A stretch of 64,000 nucleotides of DNA, from assembly GCA_037044905.1 (NCBI GenBank), contig JBAOKB010000154.1, forward strand, positions 186,001-250,000, given 5' to 3'. This stretch comes from Hortaea werneckii. Taxonomy: Eukaryota; Ascomycota; Dothideomycetes; Mycosphaerellales; Teratosphaeriaceae. The notes beneath the pieces were generated by a model, which was not told the DNA's origin, did not search any database, and saw only the letters and a list, made by a program, of their open reading frames with translations. The position numbers were made by a program, and so were the translations under genes. Shown here piece after piece: positions 1-10,369 of this stretch (its first letter is position 1; each line of letters starts with the position of its first letter).

Positions 1-1
1 C

Positions 2-767
2 TCCACGTACTATGATGGCGTGAGGCCCAGTGCATCGGGCTATAACCCAGCACAGAAAGAGGGAGCAATATTGCTCGGTATTGGCGGAGACAACAGTATC
101 AGTGGTCAGGGAACGTTCTATGAGGGGGTCGTAACCTCAGGATACCCGTCTGATGACACGGAAGCACAAGTCCAGGTAGGCCAATCGAAACCGGATCCAT
201 GACAAAGAGCTTCACAGAATATGTACTGACAATCGCTCTCACCAGGCCAACATCGTCGCAGCAGGCTACGCCACCACCTCCCTCACTTCCGGCCCAGCCG
301 TGAACGTCGGAGACACCGTCTCCTTCCACGTCACGACCCCGGGCTACACGGACCGCTACCTCGCCCACTCCGACTCCGACATCAACACCCAAGTCCTAAC
401 CTCCTCATCTAGCACTTCCGCCAAACAATCCGCCTCCTGGTCCGTAACAACCGGCCTCGGCAACTCCGGCTGCGTCTCTTTCGAAAGCGTTGACGTCCCG
501 GGGAGCTACATGCGGCACTACAACTTCGTGTTACAGCTCTCCGCCGACGACGGTACCAAGCAGATGCACGAGGATGCTACATTCTGTCCTCAAGCCGGGT
601 TGACCGGGGAAGGGAACTCGATCACAGCGTGGGGTTATCCTACGAGGTATATCCGCCACTTTAACAATGAGGGGTATGTGGCGACGAATGGGGGACCAGA
701 GGACTTCGATGCGACGAGGAGTTTTACCCAGGATGTTACGTTTCTTGTTGAGGGCGCTTTGGCTTAG
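2..767 (+). CDS. abfB: GH54 alpha-L-arabinofuranosidase B (3' part)
   Basis: Only the 3' end is in the window, so the gene runs off the left edge. The first exon (2-175) gives the end of the GH54 catalytic domain, with the GIGGDN block followed by GTFYEG and TSGYPS. Intron 176-245 has a GTAGGC donor, a TACTGAC branch site at 225-231 and a CAG acceptor; it restores the frame into exon 246-767. That exon encodes a full AbfB (CBM42) beta-trefoil, recognisable by its repeated arabinose-binding cores RYLAHSD, SYMRHYN and RYIRHFN. Family knowledge: these secreted enzymes release terminal L-arabinofuranosyl residues from arabinoxylan and arabinan, and the C-terminal module binds arabinose side chains. 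The stop is TAG at 765-767. No frameshift is seen in the part present. Confidence 0.93.
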
Positions 768-2151
768 TGGCGGGAGGGACGGAGGTGTGTGAAGGACGTT
801 TGGGCCGGTCGATGTAGTGAAGGGTTGACGCCTTACCGTTAACCAATCTGATGAGGAAAGTGTTCTATAAGTTGCTTTTTGTGCTTTGCTGCACTCAGAT
901 TCTGATATGGGTCTCTTTACTTTCTAATTGGTCCTGGTCTTCGGGAGATTTCTGCTGTAGCATGCGTGAAATTGATTTGAGAAAAGAGTAAGCGTCCCAA
1001 TAATTTAAAAAATAGAGAAAAAGACCATCTTTTTGCTCATTCTCGAGAAAATCTTATCCTCTCGCTCCTCGGGTTTTAGCAGCATACGCAAAGTAGGGGG
1101 AAAGAGGGAGGGAGGGAGGAAACAGATACATAAGCCTACAGGCATTGAAGCAGTGTACACCCGACTTCAAAAAGTCCCTATAAAGTGATAAGTAAGAGAG
1201 AGAGAAGAGGGGGAGCAAGCATTTTCCTCATCTCCTGGGGTCTCACACTTCCTCCTTCTTCAATTGCTGCATCTACAGGCGTACGCTAGGTAGATTATTC
1301 AAGAAGGTGAGTACAAAAAACATACAGACGTCAAGAGTGTTGGCTTGAGACTCCAAAGAATCCCTGTGGGAGCATACGCAGAAAGTAGAGAGAGGGGCAA
1401 GAGTTATCACGTGGAAAGCCTCGCCTCCTGATTCTCTAGATGATCTCTACGAGAGCATATGTAAGAAAGGTCACATTCAAAAGCCCCCGCTATCGCATAG
1501 AAGACATATCTTACTTGCGACTCAGATAGCCTCTATAGAAGCATCTGTAAGACGAAGTAGATATATGGGAGCAAGCGCTATTGTCTAAGGGCTGTCTTTC
1601 CATTATTCTCTTTATCCGTTCCTCGGAAAGCCTTTATAGGGGCATTTACAGAGGAGACTGAAGGAGAGGGAGCTAAGCGTAACGCCGGGAAGGAAGGCAT
1701 GAAGTAAAGCATTCGATTTCGTTCCGGCTTAGATTGCACCTCTGAAACCTCCTTTTTCGTTCTTGCTGTTCGTTTTCTTCGGCAGATCGCTCGAATAGCA
1801 TGTGGAAACCAAAGTAGGAAAAGAAGCAGAGCTCCTAAGCACCACCTCACGTCAATCGCTACCTGACTCTTTTGAGGCTATCCCCTGGGAAACGAGCGAA
1901 GTAGAGTAGAAGCAGGCACGGAAACTTTGGCTTGATGTAGGGACCTGAGGCAGGCAATTCTGTGAGGACATAGGTCATTACGCAGCGTTGTATACTGAAA
2001 GATAAAGTGTACTAAGCTATGAGAGAATACAAGTACTCCTACACAAGACTTCGACAAGAGCGCGAAGTCCATAGAAATATGCTTCGAACCGGAAGCAAAT
2101 GCCCACATTGGAGGCTCCCCTAAATCCCTTTGCCTTATGCCAGAAGAGCGC
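768..2151. other. Gene-less region with degenerate repeats
   Basis: No convincing coding sequence. Open frames at 1578-1850 and 1878-2108 on the minus strand have no recognisable composition or splice structure. The left part is the 3' flank of the arabinofuranosidase; the rest is purine-rich (GGGAGGGAGGGAGGA near 1105) and holds the degenerate repeat listed at 1035-1700. Confidence 0.6.
1035..1700. repeat. Degenerate ~60-110 bp repeat family
   Basis: Several diverged copies of one pattern can be read by eye: a gact(c/t)C..AGA lead, a short CCTxTAxxGG stretch, the core GAGCATACGCA or GAAGCATCTGTAAG, then a purine tail. Cores lie at about 1080, 1370, 1455, 1537 and 1650. A similar core (GGGAGCATACGTAGAG) recurs at about 5433 inside the long helicase intron. 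Copies are too diverged to fix a unit length without alignment. Confidence 0.4.
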
Positions 2152-3012
2152 TCACTTCTTCTTCTTCTTCTTCAAAGGACGGTGCCCCAACTTTCTCAGG
2201 GTAGTCTGCAAGATGGGCTCGCCGCTGTAAAACTTCGCCGGCGAGCCAAGGCCAAGGATCTGATCATCGAAAGGTGGTTCCCCAGCGAGTTTCTCTTGCA
2301 GGACAGCCTGACGCTGCTTTCGATCCTCCGCCCATTTCGGCATTGTCTCAAGACCGAATTTCTTATCAGCCTGCTGGCAAGCCGCAATCCAATTGGTCAA
2401 GCCGGCGAAGTCAGGATTCTCGACGTTAGGCCACGATGAGGTATCGGCGGCAGTTGTTGCCTCATCAGCTTGCGCCTCGATCGACTTCTTCTTCGATGCC
2501 TTCTTCATGACCGCAAGCCTGTTGTAATGGGCGGCGAGAATTTCAGTCCGATTCATAAATTTCTTCCTATCGAATTGTTTCCACTGAAGCTCTTCTGACA
2601 ACGTAGGAATTGTTGTTGACTGCTGCTCGTCCTTCTCGCGATACTCGCGCTCTGTCCGTGCCGCTGTAGCGGAGGTTGGCTGAGAAGAGACCGCATTACG
2701 ATCTTGCAGAGCGACGGAAAGGGCAGCCAACTCATCATTCTCCGGAAGCGCATCCTCGCCGGGATCTTCTGGCGGGCCGAACATTCGAAACGCGCGGCCA
2801 GTACTCATGAAGCTCGGCTTAGGATGCTCGCCGACTGCAGTAGTTGGCAACCGCGGTGTGGCGGCATCGTCAATTCTCGGACCCATGGTCCTTGCAGCCA
2901 TCAAGAACAGTTGCAGGCCATCACCTTCGCTGATCAGTGAGTCTGGTGTTGATGGGATCTTTGAGCGATCGAGCCCCTCAAACGCTCTATTTGAAAAATG
3001 ACCCTCTGACAT
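2152..3012 (-). CDS. Hypothetical protein with poly-lysine C-terminus
   Basis: Single exon of 286 codons from an ATG at 3010-3012. I do not recognise a domain. The protein is hydrophilic and Ala/Glu/Lys-rich. A WPNVENPDFAGLTNWI segment lies near residues 190-205, and the protein ends in a run of seven lysines encoded by a TTC repeat on the plus strand, which could act as a nuclear or nucleolar signal (inference). Frame-long composition is even, and the N-terminal sequence MSEGHFSNRAFEGLDRSKIP is conserved in a relic at 11507-11580, which shows that this start region has been under coding constraint or was recently copied. Upstream, at 3241-3261, lies a copy of the promoter-like motif shared with the zinc-finger gene. 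Confidence 0.7.
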   Translation of the reverse strand: MSEGHFSNRAFEGLDRSKIPSTPDSLISEGDGLQLFLMAARTMGPRIDDAATPRLPTTAVGEHPKPSFMSTGRAFRMFGPPEDPGEDALPENDELAALSVALQDRNAVSSQPTSATAARTEREYREKDEQQSTTIPTLSEELQWKQFDRKKFMNRTEILAAHYNRLAVMKKASKKKSIEAQADEATTAADTSSWPNVENPDFAGLTNWIAACQQADKKFGLETMPKWAEDRKQRQAVLQEKLAGEPPFDDQILGLGSPAKFYSGEPILQTTLRKLGHRPLKKKKKK

Positions 3013-3240
3013 GTTTGTAGTCGTGAATGGTAATGCACGGGTCGTTGGATATATCTTAAGACCTTGCTTCAGCAGAGAGGCGACTGATGGGGAGGATGTC
3101 GAAGAGATGCAAGATCTTGAAGGGTTACTTGAAGAGCTGATGTAGTCTTCCTGAGAGAAGAGTTTTTCATCGGGGATTCATGATCATTCGTATTGTCGAC
3201 CCCAGGAGGCAGGTGCGACCTCCAGGCACATCAACTCCGC

Positions 3241-3261
3241 CGGGCCGCTAGCTTCCGCCAC
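3241..3261 (+). promoter_or_regulatory. Shared promoter-like motif, copy D
   Basis: 21 bases reading CGGGCCGCTAGCTTCCGCC then AC. 19 of 21 match the motif at 6091-6112. It sits about 230 bp upstream of the minus-strand gene ending at 2152 and just past the 3' end of the helicase. A role in transcription is inference from its position. Confidence 0.45.
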
Positions 3262-3417
3262 TACATTCACGTCAGACGTCAACAAATTATCACGATCGCA
3301 CAAAGGGAAAAATCACTGGAATCCCCAAACATTACCAAATATGCGTGTAGGCACCGGGATTTTCAATGTTGAATACATAAGACACTGCAGGGTAGGAAAT
3401 TGCTAACGCAAGTATGT

Positions 3418-5922
3418 CTACTCGGTGCGAAGTTCTGTGGGCGGCGGCATACCGCCTCGCACTGTAGACTCATCCTCCCCAGTCAACTCCATGATCTTCT
3501 TCACCAAAGCCTCTTGAATGTGACCGGCAGGCATGAACTCCACGTCCGACCAGTAGTCGGGTCTCGACCTCAGAATCAGCTCCAGTGGAACGGGCGTAAC
3601 CAGGCGGAGAAAACTCTCGCCCTGGCCTTTGTAACTGAACTCGTGGTATATGACCCACTCGTCTCGCCCCTCATCGAACTGGATGTTTTCACCGACCTTC
3701 GCCTTTGTACCGTGTCTGACTGTTTCGTAGACTGGTGTTGACTTCCTGTCATTGCCTTTCGGGGGGCTGGGCGGGTCAGGGATGCGTTTAGCCACCTGCA
3801 AGAAGTACCCTGCTGCAAGACCACGCAATAGCTGAGTGTACTACACCGGGCTATCGTAGGGCATATAGGTAGGGGTCCAGTGCATCTCTTCCGAGTTTTC
3901 AATGGCGATCTTGACCAATTGCGTGAACAAGGCGTCAGCTCGATGCATTGTTGCCGCGAGAATTTGGTGCTCTTGCAGCCACTGGTCAACATTGTTCGTC
4001 CGACAGGCGTTTTTCCAAGAGAGGAAAACATTTATGAGCATGATGTGTCCGCCCTTGTTGATGCCGAAATAATGCATTGTTGTCGCAAGGTCGGTCTTTT
4101 GCTTGGGAGTTCTCGGCATTGACCAGAGACTGCTACCCCCCTGTGTCGCCTCAATCATCGACACCAACATCATCATCTCACCGGAGCATTTGAATTTGAT
4201 GGACTCCAGTATCGCGACCGCAGAGAAGACGGCCACGGGCAGTTTCGCCATGAGCTCGCCACCGGAGGTAAGCTCTAGCATGGTCAACTTGTTGGAAAGC
4301 TGCACAGCTTTGACCCGGTGCAAAATGCCGAGTGCCTTCACAATTGTCTCGGTTGCCGGCGGAAACATGTATGGGAAATTGATTGGATTGTGGCCGATGC
4401 TAAGAATATCCAAGCATTCCCGCAGCATATCGCTATTCTGTAGATCTGGCACAGTGTTATCCGTGAGATGGATGGAGTATCCCGTCTCGGTGCACATGCG
4501 GTAGGCCACACCCGGGCAAGTGCGACCTGCCCTCCCAGATCGTTGCTGTGCTTGAGCCTTGCTGATCCACAACTCTTGCAGGGCGTAGGACTCGTTCTCG
4601 GGGTTGTAAACTTTGGACTTGACTCTGCAGGAGTCAATTACGTGGGTCACGTCGGCTACAGTGACCGACGTTTCTGCAACGTTAGTCGAAACGATAAGCT
4701 TACGGCCATATTTGCCGTTTTGTAGTGGCGCCTGAGCATTGGCTACCTTTGCTTGTTCCTCGGCCGGCATCTGAGCATGCAATTCATAGATGTCCAAGGG
4801 CCCAACCTCATCCGGCTCGAACATCGGTTCATCGTTCTCGTCAGACAAAGCGCGTCTGACACGCTTGATGATGTCGTTGATCTGGTCAACGCCGGATGCG
4901 AATACCAAAATGTTGCCCTTCTTCCCACTACCGTGGACCGTGAGAACGGTATCGACGATCTTCTGAGGGATATCGCCGGAGGAGATAGCTTCGGGTAAGT
5001 ATTTGACGGCCACCGGATACGCTCTGCCGGGGACCTCGACAGCTACCGAGCCAGGGAAGAAGTTGAGGAAGGTGTCGGTATCTATAGTAGCCGACATAAT
5101 GACAATCTTGAGAGAGTCGGCACGCTGTGCTGAGAGATCCTTCAGGAGACCGAGAAGGAGGTCCGTTGCGCACGTGTGCTCGTGCGCTTCGTCGACAATG
5201 ATTATGCTGTATTTCGACAACTGTCGATCACTCTTGGCAAGTGCGAAAAGTGAGCCTGTGAGCGAATTAGCGAGATGTTCGGTCCGATGTAGAATGCTCC
5301 ATGGCAAGCTAAGCCTCCCAGTTGTCTTGACGGTCTTTATGAAGGGATGTGTGAAAGAGGGTAGGAAAGCAATGAGCGTCAGAGCGTCATCCCTCAAGGA
5401 GACTCCCTACCGAAGGACGGGTGAGGTCTCTAGGGGGAGCATACGTAGAGCAGAACTGAAAAGAAAGGAGGTGACTTACCATCTGTGATAATGTGGAGGC
5501 GGGACTTCGCCTGGTCGATCTGATCAATGTTCCTATGGCGCAGGCCCACCAAGCCGCCGACCTTGTCATCGAGCTCTTCGGCCGTTCGCTTCGCAACCTA
5601 GCATGTTGTTAGCCGGTGAAACCTTTCGGTAGTTGTACCTCATTGAGTGACGTACCATTTCCGCGGCGAGCCGGCGGTTTTGAGTGACGGCAATGGACAT
5701 GCCATCTTCCAGGATCTCCAAAAGTGCCTGTGGCACTTGTGTCGTCTTGCCCGAGCCGGTCTCGCCAACAACGATTGTCACGGCATTTTCTTTGACCGTG
5801 TTTCTGATATGGTCTATCTGTTGCGAGACCGGAAGTTTTCGTGCCGCGTCGCGAACGGCCTGGCAGTGCGCGCTATACGGCTTGTTGGTGCGCGGATTGA
5901 CCTCTTTCCAAGGGGACGACAT
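3418..5922 (-). CDS. Prp43-like DEAH-box RNA helicase, interrupted by in-frame TAG
   Basis: Model: exons 5656-5922, 5480-5597 and 3418-5255. Intron 5598-5655 is ordinary (GTACGT..TAG). Intron 5256-5479 is long (224 bp, GTAAGT..ACAG), and its removal joins ITDG to SLFALAKSD in phase. Visible motifs: I GETGSGKT, Ia TQNRRLAAEM, II DEAH, III SAT, V STNVAETSVTV, VI QRSGRAGRT, then winged-helix/ratchet sequence and a C-terminal OB fold (GYFLQVAKR, EWVIYHEF). The short N-terminus and the NPRTNKPYS block favour the Prp43/DHX15 branch, which acts in spliceosome disassembly and ribosome assembly, though this copy is divergent. Codon 600 is TAG (3841-3843), sitting where the family has the second half of a DSPxYY motif; the same frame then continues for 140 codons of good OB-fold sequence to TAG at 3418. 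Without readthrough or editing the protein would lose its OB fold. Confidence 0.85.
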
Positions 5923-6090
5923 GATGGATTATCTATGCGAGGTTTGGCGGAAAGACCGCTCAAGGAAGTGGTGGATGTCGGGGAGTGGTTGTTAGAAGCA
6001 AGCTCAAGCTGGACGGCAGCTTTTTGAAGTGTCGTCAATTGCATCATTCACCGCTGGGGTTGGTCGCGCCTGCCTGTCTTGTACGCGGTC

Positions 6091-6112
6091 ACCGGCCGCT
6101 AGCTCCCGCCAC
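6091..6112 (+). promoter_or_regulatory. Shared promoter-like motif, copy A
   Basis: 22 bases beginning ACCGGCCGCTAGCTCC, followed by ACCCGTGCGCTC. It is identical over all 22 bases to the reverse complement of 11388-11409. It lies in the 346-bp divergent interval between the helicase (start 5922) and the CCCH gene (start 6269), about 160 bp upstream of the latter. A CA-rich tract (6180-6208) lies between motif and ATG, as in the other copies. Confidence 0.5.
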
Positions 6113-6268
6113 GACCCGTGCGCTCTCACATTCACATTCACCGGAAAGTATCCATCAAACATCGCAGCACCCATCCAAACAGACACACACAGACACACAG
6201 ACACACGATATCCCACCAGAATTCCACCCAAGGCAACCTCCTAAGGGCTAATTGAAAATCGATCCACA

Positions 6269-7180
6269 ATGGAAGGATTCAGCTTAGAGATTCCCTGCCA
6301 AAGCAAGGTGTGCGAGGCTTTCGCCCGTGGCGAGTGTAGGTTTGGCGAAAAATGCACAATGCTTCATCCGCTAGAAGTGAGCCCGCAATGCCAGCCTGAA
6401 ATTGACTACAAGTTCTCGCGCGAGGCCGGCGAAGCCTGCACGAGATGTGTCCAAACCGGGTTTCCGGTACGTATTTCTCTTCATCAGCCACTCGCTGTAA
6501 GCATGCTGACCGCATTATAGTGTGACAAGCCTGGGCGACCAGAGGGTGATGCGCATCCCTGCTCTGAGTGCCGCTGGTTCGCTGGCTCTTCGGCACGTTG
6601 TACACTGACCGGCGACAGTCGCAACGACGCCATGTGGAAGATAATGATAAATAGCAACGATTCCGCTCTGCCGCCTTACAAGGCACGGGATGAGGCTCGC
6701 CTAAGGAAGGGCCAATCGGTATCTCCGTCTCCGATGGCCGACGACAAAATTGCTCGCGACTGGCAAGGTGAATCGAGAGAACAACTCCTCGCCAAGGGTG
6801 ACCCGCTGCCCGCCGAAGTTCGCGCCAGACCTCGCGCGTATCTGACACCTCCAGGGATAAGTCGGCGACAGGAGAAGACCGCAGCCTTTCACGCTAGCGC
6901 GGGCAAGAAGAGGAAAGCCGACGAGATCAAGGACGCGTCAGCATCTCAGGCAGAGACACCATACTCCATGCCGACTTATAGTGTACCTGACATCCCGGCA
7001 CCTCCACGGGATTCTCGGGGCGCTCATGCCACAAAGGTAATATTCGAATTCTCTGACGGGACCGTGATCTCCGCTAGAGTAACATATCCGGGCATTAATG
7101 GGGAGAAAGGGGTAGAGCTAGTCAGCTACCCGGCTCAAAAGCCGCAAGCTTCGTCGGCAGGGCCTCCAGTACAGCGCTAA
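6269..7180 (+). CDS. CCCH-type zinc-finger protein
   Basis: Exons 6269-6466 and 6521-7180 (285 aa). Intron 6467-6520 has a GTACGT donor, a GCTGAC branch and a TATAG acceptor, and the exons join in phase 0. One clear CCCH finger: C15-x7-C23-x5-C29-x3-H33, within CEAFARGECRFGEKCTMLH. A second Cys cluster follows (CTRC, then CDKPGRPEGDAHPCSEC and a further Cys), perhaps a small treble-clef or zinc ribbon spanning the exon junction. The rest is low-complexity linker; the C-terminus carries DIPAPPRDS, FSDGT and TYPGINGEKG. Known: CCCH fingers usually bind RNA; the role here is unknown. The C-terminal 60 residues are mirrored by a relic at 10977-11174, and the first codons by a relic at 44512, so this is the intact member of a small dispersed family. 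Confidence 0.85.
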
Positions 7181-8690
7181 TCTACGCAAACATCGCCAAG
7201 AGATAGCCGTGGCGAGCCGGAGCCAAAAAAGGTTTGCTGAACAACATGGGTCCTTGTTATGCCTACCTCATCAAAGGCCATGGACGTGGCTCGCGCCCGT
7301 CAGCCGCGTGAACTGGTAGCGCTTTGTCTACCACTCAGCCCACGGCCGAAGACTTTGTTGATTTCAAAGGGGAAACAGGTTGAAGGCCGAAAATTGAAGG
7401 TCCACACATCCCGTTACTGCTTACCGTGGACCTTTCAGCCTCCGGTTTCAGACCCCTTACCGTCAGTGGCGTTCGGTCTCAGTTGTTGACGGTGGCGGCT
7501 CGGATTCTGTAGAATTCGACATCAATAGCAGGAGATTGTTCTGGATTGTGTGTTTGGCGTGGCTTGAGTGGCTTTATCATGAGATGCACTGCATCCAACG
7601 ATAAACATTAGGATTCGCTACTAGAAATGTACTCGCCTGAGGCGGTGAATCAGAACCCACTCAGCCCATCTTGAGCGTCAATATCATCAGTAAACCTTGT
7701 CCAGAAATTGAGTACCAATCAGCAGACCACATGGTTCGTGCGGAATAGTGCAGGTGAGGGGTATCAAGGAAGCGAGTTTTTATCACATCGCCGAGCTCGA
7801 GACGAGGGTGCTGATAGGTTATTCTAATCAGATGCTGGGTCGTAAAATACTCTGTAGCTGTTAAGGCATCGGTACTGAATCTACCAACGTATTCAGCAGA
7901 TCCCAGAAGGGTACGCGGCGCACATACAGACGTGGTAGCCAGATCACACATTTGGTGCGCCTGCTGTGCGATCAGCATCCCCGCCCAGCAGGGCCGTCGA
8001 GGTGGCAGCATCAGCCATCTTGTGAGCACACCCGCGTCGATCAATACATGGGTGCATGGATGGGTAGGAGGTCGAGATGGAGTGGCTCAGCCGCAGGCGA
8101 GAGGGGAGACCACTTGGACAACCGTGGAGTTGAAGTCGCAAGCTCGCGGCTTACATAATCAGACGACTTCACCACTGCACTCACCACTTCCGCTCACATA
8201 CACTCCGGCTCGTGGATAACCCTCCTATTAACATGCAATGCACGCATCTGTAGCAACAGATACTAGTTAGGTCCCAATTCCTATGGGCTTGTCCACTGCT
8301 CCCTTCTTTACTTTGCTACACACATGTGCCTGGAGTGTATGCCCGAAGAGCGAAGGAAGGAGGTGAGGCGTTGTAAAGCAGACTGGGAATGAGAGAGCTT
8401 CCAGGCAGTAATGGCTGCTCTACCTGTCACCCCTGGGCATTCAAACCGCCTACTGCTAAGACACGATCACTACTATACAGACTGCAAGCCAAACCGCTTT
8501 AGGAAGCGGCACAGGAGGCTCGACAGGACTTGCGCGGACTGGCCGAATCATATCACGACCAATGTATGGTTCAATGTATGATATGATGGCGCGTTCAGAT
8601 TGAAATGACCCTGTGGCGGCTCAAACGTATTGGTGCGTTGACACTACATACGACAAGAGACCTAAGACGAAAGAGTTCTGCCCGATTGCC
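7181..8690. other. Gene-less region
   Basis: No supportable gene. The open frame 7661-8044 on the minus strand has no recognisable domain. I see no tRNA-like A/B boxes. A short direct repeat of CAATGTATG lies near 8560-8576. The right end grades into the minisatellite block. Confidence 0.5.
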
Positions 8691-8740
8691 CACTCGAAGA
8701 GACACATGTCCCAAAAACTCCCAACGTCGCACTTTGCGCG

Positions 8741-9180
8741 TCCACCCACCACAGCATGCCGAGAATGGTCTGTCTGATTGCGCGTACTGATAGATATCCA
8801 AGCAGCCTTCAATGCCCTCCTTCGCCTGTCCACCTACCACAGCATGCCGCAAATGCTCTGTCTGATTGCGCACACCGAGAGACCCAAAAAGCCTTCCAAT
8901 ACCCTCCTTCGCGTGTTCGCACACCACAGCATGCCGAAAATGCTCTGTCTGATTGCGTACGTCGGGAGATCCAGACAGCCCTCTAACGTCCCCCTTAGCG
9001 TGTCCACCAACCCCAGCTTGCCGAAAATGAGATGTGTGATGCCGAGAGATCCAAACAACCTTCCAATGCCCTCCTTCGCCTGTCAGCCCACCACAGCATG
9101 CCGAAAATGATCTGTGTGATACCGAGAGGTCCAAACAACCTTCCAATGCCCTCTTTCAAGTGTCCGTCGACCACAACATC
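8741..9180. repeat. Minisatellite, 79-87 bp unit, six copies
   Basis: Tandem units each begin with GTCCACC(C/T)ACCACAGCATGCC or a close variant, then AAATGxTCTGTCTGATTGCG, a GAGAGATCCAAA segment and CCTTCCAATGCCCTCCTTCGC. Unit starts are near 8741, 8828, 8915, 9001, 9080 and 9161; the last is truncated. Later units lose a few bases (87 to about 80). No reading frame is kept across units. Confidence 0.8.
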
Positions 9181-9199
9181 TTCTTGGAGATCAGGAGAA

Positions 9200-9510
9200 A
9201 GAGCTGCTAGTGACCGAAGTTAGAAAGACAAGGACCGAAGCTGCCGGTGGTCGAAGTCAAAACAAGACCGGTAGAAGAGTTGCTAGTTTGACCGAAGTCA
9301 TGAACCGAGGTCCGAATAACGACGGTGGAAGTATTCAGGAGCAAAGCTGCTGGCGACCGAAGTCAGGAACTGAGGTCCGAAGGACGACAAGGTACAAAAA
9401 GACCAAGGACGAAGTCGATGGTAAATGGAGAGATGAGCAAAGCCATAAAATGAAGTCCGTAGGACGACAGTGACCGGAGTCAAAGAAAGACCAGGAGCTG
9501 AAGCTGCCGA
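9200..9510. repeat. Degenerate repeat based on GACCGAAGTC
   Basis: Short imperfect repetitions of GACCGAAGT(C/T), GGTCCGAA and ACGAC, about 20-35 bp apart. It bridges the two better minisatellite blocks, and its words (ACCGAAG, CCGGAGTC) resemble the ACCGGAGACC core of the next block, suggesting common origin. Confidence 0.5.
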
Positions 9511-9680
9511 GGACTTGTGTCAGAAGCTGGGGTTCAAAGACCACAGAGGATTTCTTCTGAGATTGAGACCAGAGATCGAAATCAATGGTGACTAGGGGGC
9601 AAAGACTGGAGTCCGAAAGACAACAGTAATATGTGTATGAGACCAGAGATCGCAACCAATGGTGATAAGGGGAAGGGGGA

Positions 9681-10040
9681 ACCGGAGACCAAAAGTCAAT
9701 GGTGATAAGGGGAAGGGGGAACCGGAGACCAAAAGTCAACGGTGATAAGGGGAAGGTGGGACCGGAGACCAAAAGCCAACGGTGATAAGCGAGTGTAGAT
9801 GGGACCGGAGACCAAAAGCCAACGGTGATAGGGGAATGGGAGACCGGAGGCGAAAAGCCAATGGTAATAGGGGAAGGGGAGACCGGAGGCGAAAAGCCAA
9901 TGGTAATAGGGGAAGGGGAGACCGGAGGCGAAAAGCCAATGGTGATATGTGAAGGGGGAGACCGGAGGCGAAAAGCCAATGGTGATAAGTGAGTGTAGAG
10001 GGGACCGGAGACCAAAAGTCAACGGTAAAGTGGACTTGCA
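9681..10040. repeat. Minisatellite, 39-43 bp unit, nine copies
   Basis: Units begin ACCGGAGACCAAAAGTCAA or ACCGGAGGCGAAAAGCCAA, followed by (C/T)GGTGATAAGGGGAAGGGG. Starts are at 9681, 9721, 9761, 9804, 9843, 9882, 9921, 9961 and 10004. Four units are 39 or 40 bp, and two carry a GAGTGTAGAGGGG tail giving 43 bp. Because 39 is a multiple of three and the unit lacks minus-strand stops, all three minus frames stay open; those frames are a by-product of the repeat, not genes. Confidence 0.85.
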
Positions 10041-10369
10041 TCAGAAGCTGTAGTTCAGAGACCACAGAGGATTTCTTCTAATACCAGAGGCCGAATTCAG
10101 AAGCTGGGGCTCAAAGGCCACAGAGGATTTCTTCTGAGGAAGACCAGAAGCAAAAGTTCACGGTAGGGAACCGGAGTCAATGGACCACGGTAAATGAGCA
10201 GGGGACCGGAGTCAATGGACCACGGTAAGGAGGAGGGGAAGACCGGAGCCCAAAAGGCCACAGGAAATGAGTAGGGGCCTCGGGGGAAAAGATCACAGTA
10301 AATCTGACCAGAGCGTGAACCCTTGGTAAATCGGGGTCAGAAACCGGACCCGAAAGCCCGGTGTGATGG

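Noticed and set aside
1578..2108. Minus-strand open frames as genes
   Set aside because: No domain, no splice context, repeat-rich surroundings; start codons not in a credible context.
3829..3917. An intron that would remove the helicase TAG (15-bp GTGTAG..CAG, or 88-bp GTCAAG..CAG)
   Set aside because: The first is too short to splice; the second would delete good family sequence (IENSEEMHW..YDSP) and has a poor donor. Frame is continuous apart from TAG.
6180..6208. CACACAGACACAC tract as a telomere-like repeat
   Set aside because: Not TTAGGG-type and internal to a divergent promoter; a simple CA-rich tract.
7661..8044. Minus-strand open frame of 127 codons
   Set aside because: No recognisable motif and no support from flanking splice sites; composition like random sequence.
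9335..10065. Three overlapping long minus-strand open frames as repeat proteins
   Set aside because: All three registers are open because the 39-bp unit lacks stops; no frame is favoured and flanking units of 40 and 43 bp change register.
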